Notes under the pieces: generated by a model
Databases searched by the model: none
Told to the model about the DNA's origin: nothing
Seen by the model: the letters and a program-made list of their open reading frames with translations, nothing else
In this document: positions 23,695-29,415 of the stretch, piece after piece
Numbering within the stretch: position 1 is the first letter of the stretch
Layout: every line of letters starts with the position of its first letter
From: Deltaproteobacteria bacterium
GTDB taxonomy: Bacteria; Desulfobacterota; Dissulfuribacteria; Dissulfuribacterales; UBA3076
Assembly: GCA_030605675.1 (NCBI GenBank)
Contig: JAUWHV010000032.1
Span: 1-29,415, forward strand
Reading direction: 5' to 3'
DNA: 29,415 bases
Made by a program: the position numbers and the translations under genes

Positions 23695-24054
23695 ATGAAT
23701 AAATACAAAATACTCGTAGTTGACGACGAAGAGAGTATTCATCTCCTTTACAAGGAAGAGTTGGAAGAAGAAGGCTATGAAGTCCACTCGGCGATGAGCG
23801 GAGAAGATGCCCTTAAGGCCTTTGACGCTCAGGAACCGGACCTTGTCATCCTGGACATAAATATGCCTGGTATGGACGGCATAGAAGTGCTGCGTCAAAT
23901 GAAACAAAAAAAACCCAGGGTGCCTGTTATCTTGAGTTCTGCCTATCCTGAGTATAAACAGGATTTGGCATCGTGGGCCTCGGATGACTATATAGTCAAG
24001 TCCTTCAACTTAGATGATCTCAAGTCCTCTGTTCGCAGAAATTTAACAAAATGA
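23695..24054 (+). CDS. Stand-alone receiver (CheY-like) response regulator
   Basis: This is a 119-residue single receiver domain with the full phosphorylation site: D10/D11, phosphoacceptor D54 in LVILDINMPGMDG, a serine pair at 81-82 and K102 in IVKSFN. No output domain is attached, so it must act by binding partners. AAGGTGAT lies just before the ATG. Its gene converges on the PilZ-PAS pseudokinase gene. No intact histidine kinase lies nearby, so its phosphodonor is encoded elsewhere. Confidence 0.93.
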   Translation: MNKYKILVVDDEESIHLLYKEELEEEGYEVHSAMSGEDALKAFDAQEPDLVILDINMPGMDGIEVLRQMKQKKPRVPVILSSAYPEYKQDLASWASDDYIVKSFNLDDLKSSVRRNLTK

Positions 24055-24082
24055 AGCAAAAAAGGAAGATTGTGCGGATTCT

Positions 24083-25561
24083 TCAGGAAACGAAGTCTCC
24101 TAACGGTTCTTGTATCTTTGATGTTGCCATCTTAAGGGTCACTGTCTGATAACCCGAATCACCTGAAACGTATACATTAACTCCATATTTCTTTTTCAAA
24201 AGCCACAGGATATTAAGGGCAGGCTCCCTATCTAAAGGTAAATTCAGGGCCTTACCGTTGTGGCTGATGTTGAGGACCAAGTCTTCATCCTCCAGGAAAG
24301 TCTGAATCGACATTTCCATATTATCAAGGGTTGACATCTGCCTCATCAATACTTGACATAGAGCTAAAAACGCATTGGCCCACTCTGAATAATATCCCTG
24401 AAGTAACGGAAGATTGGGAGATAATGATACGTGCTTGTTTATTTTTTTGAAAAAGGAATGGAGATCCAGAGTTCTTAGCTCATCTTCTATCAGGCTGTTC
24501 AAAGAAAACGGCACTGCAACTCCCATTGTCTCCTTTTTTCTTCTGCTGGCAATGGCCCGAACAAACTCCGTTATTTGACCTGTTATGGTCTGGATTGACT
24601 CGATATCAGAGGTCCAAACCTTGAGCTGCGCTTTATCCAAGGGAGTTTCAATGCTGGACATTTTTTGAGTCATAAGATCGAGACGCCCCATTATTGCAGA
24701 TAAAGGATTTGAAATATCCTCAAGAAGATCATCGAACAGTTGACCAAAAATGAAATGCCTGTATTGTTGCCAAAAATTCTCTTCCCTGGCTTTTTCCCTA
24801 ACCTTGAGCCGGCGCAGTGCAGTAACATCGCGGCTGCGCAAAACCAGACCTTTTGTACCCTCCGGGGTGATTAAAGGCAAAAGCCAAATATTATAATATC
24901 TATGACCATCCGGATCATTTAGCCACGCCAGGTCGCACGGAAAAGCGCTTACCCTAACCTCTTTTCTATCAGCTAGGGCTTTATCTAATAGTTCTTTAAA
25001 AGAACCTTCTCCTTCAGAACTCTTAAATAGTGAGCAGACCTCTGAAAAATGTCTTCCCTTGAGTTTTTCAGGATCTCTTGGCAGGCAAAATGGCTGATTT
25101 TTATTGGAGGAAACAATATCGAGCTTGGAATCAAAGATCAGAACACCATCATCCAGGCTGTCTAAAAGGTATTGAAAATAAAATGAATGGCTGAGCTCAG
25201 TCTCAAGGCCTTTAACTAGATCAGAAACAGAAAAAGGCCAATCAACTATGTTTTCAAAGGCTATTCCACTCCTGAACTTGCCTTTTTCTTGTTTAACCCA
25301 CCTAATTTGCCCTTTTGCAACATAATCGGTCTCAAGACCCTCTTCACCGGGCCGGAGAATCACGGTCTCATGAGGACTGACAGGGCTATCAGACTCAATC
25401 TGTATGCCATACGGACTCAGATCAGTTGAAGTTACACCCATTACAGGCCCGAGGGCTTCTGTTCTCAAGCACAGAGGCACACTTAACGGTATTCGAAAGA
25501 ATCGACGCCGATCTCTCTGGACTCCTTGCTGCACAGAGCCTCCTTGTGGAAAAACTGTCAT
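24083..25561 (-). CDS. PilZ-PAS protein with degenerate histidine-kinase core
   Basis: This 492-residue protein starts with a PilZ domain (about 17-115) carrying both c-di-GMP-binding motifs, R19xxxR23 and DLSPYG (47-52). A PAS domain (about 128-250) follows, then a region laid out like a histidine kinase (about 265-475). In the H-box the phosphoacceptor histidine is replaced by glutamate (E281 in LLEDISNPL). The ATP-binding part has lost recognisable G boxes (ISHNGKAL where DNGxG would be). It is therefore unlikely to phosphorylate itself and probably acts as a c-di-GMP-responsive scaffold or pseudokinase. No signal peptide or membrane helix is seen. The start has no strong Shine-Dalgarno. 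Confidence 0.8.
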   Translation of the reverse strand: MTVFPQGGSVQQGVQRDRRRFFRIPLSVPLCLRTEALGPVMGVTSTDLSPYGIQIESDSPVSPHETVILRPGEEGLETDYVAKGQIRWVKQEKGKFRSGIAFENIVDWPFSVSDLVKGLETELSHSFYFQYLLDSLDDGVLIFDSKLDIVSSNKNQPFCLPRDPEKLKGRHFSEVCSLFKSSEGEGSFKELLDKALADRKEVRVSAFPCDLAWLNDPDGHRYYNIWLLPLITPEGTKGLVLRSRDVTALRRLKVREKAREENFWQQYRHFIFGQLFDDLLEDISNPLSAIMGRLDLMTQKMSSIETPLDKAQLKVWTSDIESIQTITGQITEFVRAIASRRKKETMGVAVPFSLNSLIEDELRTLDLHSFFKKINKHVSLSPNLPLLQGYYSEWANAFLALCQVLMRQMSTLDNMEMSIQTFLEDEDLVLNISHNGKALNLPLDREPALNILWLLKKKYGVNVYVSGDSGYQTVTLKMATSKIQEPLGDFVS

Positions 25562-25683
25562 GTTAGGGGAAATAATTTATTAAGTTAATTTATATCTGCA
25601 AATAAGATACCAAAACAAAATCCTTTTTTTACTAATCTAATACTGGACATACAGCCTGATATCCGGGCCTCTTTAACAAAACA

Positions 25684-25717
25684 AGAAAAGCTTTTCCACA
25701 AATGGAAAAGCTTTTCT
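25684..25717 (-). terminator. Perfect 14-bp hairpin after the sigma-54 activator gene
   Basis: AGAAAAGCTTTTCC (25684-25697) and GGAAAAGCTTTTCT (25704-25717) pair perfectly around a 6-nt loop. On the minus strand it follows the activator gene by about 24 bp and is trailed by TTGTTTTG, a weak U-rich tail. It is probably a terminator. Each arm contains GAAAAGCTTTTC, itself palindromic, so a protein-binding site is an alternative. Confidence 0.6.
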
Positions 25718-25740
25718 ATGCATTACAACTATAAAAAAAT

Positions 25741-26826
25741 TCACACGAATGACTCCAGTTCCTTTGGCAGCTTTAGCTCCAGGCTATCGTCAACTGAACC
25801 TCTGGCCGGCATTTCTACCCCAAAATCCTTTATCTTATAAAGAAGCGCCTTGTAACTTATTTGGAGCAATTGAGCAGCCTGTTTGCGATTACCATTAGTC
25901 CGCCTGAGGGCCTCTTCTATTACCATTTTTTCAATGCGGGCCAGACTCTTTTTTCGGATTTCCTTTAAGGGTGGGAACTGTATTTGCATTTCTTGTCTGC
26001 AGTTATCGAGTATGGAATTTATCAAGGATTCATCCGGCGTCCATACTTCAGCAACAGGTCGATCTCCAGACGTCTGCCAGCCCATAGACTCAAGGATCTC
26101 TTCTTCAAGCAGATCAGGATCCTCAAGGACTATCAACCTCCTTACATAGTTCTCAAGCTCCCTTACATTTCCCGGCCAATGATATTCAGCAAATACCTTT
26201 TCAAGCTTACCGGAGATATCAATTACTCCACCCTTTGACATGCTTCTGTACTTTCGGATAAAGTGTTCAAGGAGAAGTGGAATGTCTTCCTTTCTGTCCC
26301 GAAGGGGTGGCACCACTATCTTTATGATATTGATCCGGTAATAGAAATCTTCTCTAAACCTCCCTTTTCTTACCTCCTCTTCAAGATTATGATTAGTAGC
26401 CGATATCACCCAGGTATTTACACGAATATTCCTCACCCCGCCTACACGAGCGAATTCGGAATCCTGTAATACCTGTAGAAGTTTGGCCTGCAGGGCAATA
26501 GGCATATCGCCGATTTCGTCCAGCAGTATGGTTCCTTTGTTGGCTAACTCGAATTTTCCCGGCTTTGCCTGTACTGCCCCGGTAAATGCACCACGCTCAT
26601 AACCAAATAGTTCGCTCTCCAGAAGCTCGCTTGGTAGCGCAGCACAGTTAACCTTGACCAGAGGATGATCCCGACGAGAAGAACGCTCATGCAGAGTGCG
26701 GGCAACCAACTCTTTACCTACGCCGCTCTCCCCGCAAATAAGTACGTTTAAGTCGGTGTCCACCACCTGATTGATCAGATCGTTGATGCGCCTGATCGGT
26801 GGGCTATTGCCAATCATTAAGTCCAT
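25741..26826 (-). CDS. Sigma-54-dependent activator lacking a receiver domain
   Basis: This 361-residue enhancer-binding protein uses ATP hydrolysis to open sigma-54 promoters. The AAA+ domain (about 1-235) has Walker A GESGVGKE (32-39), the sigma-54-contacting GAFTGA (79-84) and Walker B LLDEIGDM (101-108). The C-terminus has a Fis-type helix-turn-helix (NGNRKQAAQLLQISYKALLYKI). There is no N-terminal regulatory domain, as in PspF, so control must come from a partner protein or expression level. An in-frame TAA directly precedes the ATG at 26826, confirming that no N-terminal domain is missed. No sigma-54 promoter was recognised nearby. Confidence 0.92.
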   Translation of the reverse strand: MDLMIGNSPPIRRINDLINQVVDTDLNVLICGESGVGKELVARTLHERSSRRDHPLVKVNCAALPSELLESELFGYERGAFTGAVQAKPGKFELANKGTILLDEIGDMPIALQAKLLQVLQDSEFARVGGVRNIRVNTWVISATNHNLEEEVRKGRFREDFYYRINIIKIVVPPLRDRKEDIPLLLEHFIRKYRSMSKGGVIDISGKLEKVFAEYHWPGNVRELENYVRRLIVLEDPDLLEEEILESMGWQTSGDRPVAEVWTPDESLINSILDNCRQEMQIQFPPLKEIRKKSLARIEKMVIEEALRRTNGNRKQAAQLLQISYKALLYKIKDFGVEMPARGSVDDSLELKLPKELESFV

Positions 26827-26988
26827 TTATTATTTGGCCCGAAGAAAAACACGATTTTGCAGTATAATCATATCCTTGATTGAGACGGAATATAAAATTA
26901 AGAATCAATAGAATCTTAGCAAGGAGGGGAATCAAAATCAACAAAGTTATTATTTTTTTGTTGCATTCCATTCAAATCAAAGAATATC

Positions 26989-27017
26989 TTGTTTTGTCCT
27001 CTTCAAATTATTATAAA
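26989..27017 (+). promoter_or_regulatory. Sigma-70-like promoter for the diguanylate cyclase gene
   Basis: TTGTTT (26989-26994) and TATAAA (27012-27017) are separated by 17 bp. A transcript from here would carry the whole of palindromic repeat copy C in its roughly 125-nt leader. Confidence 0.4.
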
Positions 27018-27024
27018 TAACCTT

Positions 27025-27105
27025 CAATTGAGGAATTGAGGAATTGAGGAATTAAAATCGATAGAATAACCTTCAATTCCTGAAATTAGCAATTCCTGAA
27101 TCAAC
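27025..27105 (+). repeat. Palindromic repeat family 2, copy C
   Basis: Three tandem 8-bp GAGGAATT units (27030-27053) are followed by a core and then complementary AATTCCT arms. The 31-nt core at 27051-27081 matches copy D at 29 of 31 positions, and 17 bp at 27089-27105 match copy D exactly. The two copies have the same orientation. Confidence 0.85.
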
Positions 27106-27150
27106 TGACTCAAGATAACCTTATAGACTTATACAGTCCAGGAGGATGTG

Positions 27151-28113
27151 TTGCCTGAGATTTTAGAATCATCTAAAAACCAAGTGGGCTTTTTCTTAAA
27201 AGACCTGCCACAAGAACCCCAACAACTCCTACTTGTTGACGACGATCCTACTATCTTAAACTTATTGGCAGAATTCGTTTCCCGTTTGGGGCACCAATAT
27301 CGTACAGCAGGTGACGGTCTGGAAGCCATGTCATTGCTGGAGCAATCCTCTGCCACCATCGTAATCACCGACATCCTGATGCCCAGGATGGATGGAATGG
27401 AGCTCATTCGGGAAATCAAAAAACTCTGTCCTGAAACAGATGTAATGGCAATAACAGGATATAGTCGTGACTTTCATTACACTGACGTTATTAAAGCCGG
27501 AGCATGCGATTTCATACAAAAACCCTTTAATTTGGACGAGTTAGAGGCCAAACTCAACAGGATAATCAGGGAACGTGGATACAGGGCCCTGTTGAAACGA
27601 CTTTCCATAAGAGATGTCCTTACAGACCTTTACAACAGACGCTTTCTCGACCAAAAGCTCGAAGAGGAAGCCCAAAGGGCCACCCGCCAAAACTATCCTC
27701 TTTTTCTAATCATATTAGACCTGGATAATTTCAAGAAGCTGAATGACACCTTGGGGCATCAGGCAGGAGACGAGGTGCTCCAGCGCCTGGCTCATGTGCT
27801 GAGTAATTCCATCAGACGTAATGTTGATATTCCATTTCGCTATGGAGGCGATGAATTCGCTGTAATGATTCCCCAGGCCGGCACAGAGCAGGTAAAACGG
27901 ATAGCCGAACGCATACGGCGCAATTACCTGAACGAGGATATAGGTAAGACTTCACTTAGCATAGGCATCTCCCGCTTCAGGAAAACAAACAGGGGATTGC
28001 GTGAAGACATTAACGATTTTATGCACAAAGCTGATGACTCAATGTATGCCGCAAAAAAAGTAGGGGGTAACAAGGTAATATTTCACGAAGAAATAAAGAA
28101 GGAAGGTGCTTGA
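27151..28113 (+). CDS. Receiver-GGDEF response regulator (diguanylate cyclase)
   Basis: A phosphorylation-controlled enzyme that makes c-di-GMP from two GTP. The receiver domain (about 20-145) has the DDD acidic pocket, phosphoacceptor D74 in IVITDILMPRMDG, and the lysine in FIQKPFN. The GGDEF domain (about 150-315) has an intact active site GGDEF (232-236) and a product-inhibition I-site RNVD (223-226) five residues before it, so activity and feedback are both expected. The TTG at 27151 is preferred over the adjacent GTG (27148) because GGAGG (27141-27145) is 5 nt away. The gene is bracketed by directly repeated elements C and D. Confidence 0.94.
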   Translation: MPEILESSKNQVGFFLKDLPQEPQQLLLVDDDPTILNLLAEFVSRLGHQYRTAGDGLEAMSLLEQSSATIVITDILMPRMDGMELIREIKKLCPETDVMAITGYSRDFHYTDVIKAGACDFIQKPFNLDELEAKLNRIIRERGYRALLKRLSIRDVLTDLYNRRFLDQKLEEEAQRATRQNYPLFLIILDLDNFKKLNDTLGHQAGDEVLQRLAHVLSNSIRRNVDIPFRYGGDEFAVMIPQAGTEQVKRIAERIRRNYLNEDIGKTSLSIGISRFRKTNRGLREDINDFMHKADDSMYAAKKVGGNKVIFHEEIKKEGA

Positions 28114-28132
28114 TCACAGAACATCTAAGTAT

Positions 28133-28230
28133 AAATTGAGGGATTTAGGAATTTAGGGATTGAGGGATTAAAATCAATAGAACAACCTTCAATTCCTAAA
28201 TCCCTCAATTCGCAATTCCTGAATCAACGA
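28133..28230 (+). repeat. Palindromic repeat family 2, copy D
   Basis: Repeated GATTTAGG/AATTTAGG/GATTGAGG-type 8-bp units are followed by the same core as copy C (28167-28197) and complementary arms CAATTCCTAAATCCCTCAATT. The 17 bp at 28212-28228 are identical to copy C. It lies between the convergent diguanylate cyclase and mreB genes, ending 2-3 bp from the mreB stop codon, and could fold as a bidirectional terminator. Confidence 0.85.
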
Positions 28231-28232
28231 CT

Positions 28233-29276
28233 TTAATTAATAAAGACCTTTTCGTAATCCTTAAAGGCTTCGATTGTCCGCCCGGCACCCTGTACCACAG
28301 TTGTCAGCGGATCACTTGTAAGGTTAAACGTAAGGCCGGTCCTCAACCCCAAGAACTGAATAATGCCTCTCAGCAAAGCCCCACCACCTGTCAATGTTAT
28401 ACCGTTGGCTTCTATCGAGGCCCTGGCGTCCGGAGACAAAGGCCTAAACACATCCTCCACCATCTTGGAAATAGCATCCAGCGGCTTCTCCAGAACAGGC
28501 ATCAGTTCCCGGGGGGTAATTACGGACGTTACCGGCACCCCTCGCAAAAAATGCTTTCCTCCCACGTTGTACTCTTGATCCAAGCCCTTTTCATCATCCC
28601 AGACCGCTCCTATCTCCCATTTAATTGTCTCTGCAGTGGTCGGACCCACCACTACACCACGTTCTTCAGTCAACCAACGGACGATGGCATCATCAAATTC
28701 ATCCCCTGCCACCCGTAAAGTCTCGCAGTGTAAATACGACCACTTAGCTATTACCGCCACCTCAGTTGTGCCACCACCTATATCCAATACCATCTGCGGC
28801 TCCTCTCCATGAACAGGGAGACCCGCGCCTATGGCAGCAGCCATGGTTTCTTCCAATAAAAATATTTTCTTGGCCCCAGCCTCTTGAGCTGCCTCAAGTA
28901 CAGCCCGTTTTTCCACCTGAGTGATATTAGAAGGGACACAAATTACCACCCTTGGGGAGAAGATCCCCTTTCGTTCTTGCGCACGGTTCAAGAAAACCTT
29001 GATTAACTGACTTACTGCATCAAAATCCTCTATGATTCCGTCCTTCATGGGACGCATAGCCGTAATACCCTCAGGCGTCCGGCCCAGATACTTTTTCGCA
29101 GCAAGCCCCACCTCAATTACCCAACCGTCACCTGAATACGCAATTACAGTAGGTTCATTCAGGACCACTCCCTCTCTCTGAACATAAATAAGGGTATTGG
29201 CAGTGCCCAAATCCATAGCCAGATCCTGTTTTATTATATTTTTAAGCTTCTTAAGCGCCACGGTATCTCCCATCAT
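28233..29276 (-). CDS. mreB: Rod shape-determining protein MreB
   Basis: A bacterial actin that forms membrane-bound filaments guiding lateral cell-wall synthesis. The 347-residue product has the actin-fold nucleotide motifs DLAMDLGTANTLIYV (phosphate 1), VLDIGGGTTEVAVI (phosphate 2) and LTGGGALLRG (adenosine). The frame is open upstream to 29381, but the extra 35 residues are unlike MreB and cover a terminator hairpin, so ATG 29276 (or the next ATG, 29273) is chosen. Neither has an evident Shine-Dalgarno. The usual mreC/mreD partners do not follow; a repeat and a convergent gene lie downstream, so mreB is monocistronic here or a paralogue. Confidence 0.92.
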   Translation of the reverse strand: MMGDTVALKKLKNIIKQDLAMDLGTANTLIYVQREGVVLNEPTVIAYSGDGWVIEVGLAAKKYLGRTPEGITAMRPMKDGIIEDFDAVSQLIKVFLNRAQERKGIFSPRVVICVPSNITQVEKRAVLEAAQEAGAKKIFLLEETMAAAIGAGLPVHGEEPQMVLDIGGGTTEVAVIAKWSYLHCETLRVAGDEFDDAIVRWLTEERGVVVGPTTAETIKWEIGAVWDDEKGLDQEYNVGGKHFLRGVPVTSVITPRELMPVLEKPLDAISKMVEDVFRPLSPDARASIEANGITLTGGGALLRGIIQFLGLRTGLTFNLTSDPLTTVVQGAGRTIEAFKDYEKVFIN

Positions 29277-29294
29277 TAATGACTCGATCAAGAG

Positions 29295-29325
29295 AAAAAA
29301 CCAGGAGCTCGGCAAGACCTCCCGG
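29295..29325 (-). terminator. Intrinsic terminator in the mreB leader
   Basis: On the minus strand CCGGGAG (29325-29319) pairs with CTCCTGG (29307-29301) in a 7-bp GC-rich stem with one G-U pair, followed at once by six T. The run ends about 19 nt before the mreB ATG. It either ends an upstream transcript or acts as an attenuator for mreB. Confidence 0.65.
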
Positions 29326-29415
29326 CCACCCTGACAAGTCTGTATCTCCGGTAAGTAGCCACACCAATGTGCCTGCTTCAATTGGCTGAAAGAGCCCTAT
29401 CAGCACCGGACCTCT

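Larger units (their letters stand above)
26827..27150. other. Divergent intergenic region
   Basis: This 324-bp AT-rich spacer lies between the divergent activator and diguanylate cyclase genes. It contains an orphan AAGGAGGGG (26921-26929) with no start codon behind it, a candidate promoter (26989-27017) and repeat copy C (27025-27105). Nothing else is recognisable. Confidence 0.6.

Noticed and set aside
26921..26929. Strong Shine-Dalgarno-like AAGGAGGGG as the start of a small gene
   Set aside because: No ATG, GTG or TTG occurs at a suitable distance; it may be a remnant of a lost gene.
28233..29381. Longer mreB start at 29381
   Set aside because: The additional 35 residues do not resemble MreB and the DNA contains an intrinsic terminator.
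29380..29415. Signal recognition particle RNA fragment
   Set aside because: Only AGGTCCGG on the minus strand matches the conserved loop; the following GGAAGGAAGCAGCC-type bases are absent.

Overview
The window looks like a chromosomal segment of a Gram-negative, probably anaerobic bacterium, most likely a Desulfobacterota (deltaproteobacterial) lineage. This is inferred from gene content only: DksA, a sigma-54 activator, GGDEF and PilZ signalling proteins, NadB, ThyX, a WecA-like transferase fused to a PglF-like N-terminus, and a GH57 enzyme beside GalT. No rRNA or tRNA gene is visible to test the placement.

Left end (1-3660) is accessory and rearranged. It holds a lone acetolactate decarboxylase gene with its own sigma-70-like promoter, a 61-codon remnant of nnrE, and a complete IS1634-like transposase. 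The right end of that insertion supplies the stop codon of the neighbouring thpR gene.

Region 3655-17614 is a long minus-strand cluster transcribed right to left from a candidate promoter at 17586-17614: an exported TPR protein, a TPR-like C-terminal piece in the same frame behind one TGA, an NAD-sugar epimerase, the WecA/PglF fusion, an M18 aminopeptidase, thyX, nadB, a TVP38/DedA-type membrane protein, larC, pgpA, cinA and thpR. Most junctions overlap or are a few bases apart, so translational coupling is likely. The clearest breaks are the repeat at about 13.9 kb and the 78-bp gap upstream of the epimerase.

Region 17615-18080 is a noncoding divergent region with a degenerate insertion-element end and a palindromic repeat. 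Region 18040-23550 is a plus-strand cluster: a possible 17-codon leader ORF, rpoZ, dnaJ, moaC, dksA, a GH57 glycosidase and galT.

Region 23600-28240 is a signalling island. It contains a 68-bp MITE-like element, a stand-alone receiver protein, a PilZ-PAS pseudo-histidine-kinase, a sigma-54 activator without a receiver domain, and a receiver-GGDEF diguanylate cyclase. The cyclase gene is bracketed by two directly repeated palindromic elements. An intact c-di-GMP synthase and an intact-looking c-di-GMP-binding PilZ domain lie within 4 kb, suggesting a local circuit.

The right end holds mreB on the minus strand, with an intrinsic terminator about 20 nt ahead of its start codon, suggesting attenuation or the end of a small RNA.

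The intergenic DNA is unusual. Imperfect palindromes built of 7-8 bp tandem units recur at several sites, and two sequence families are each present twice in the window.
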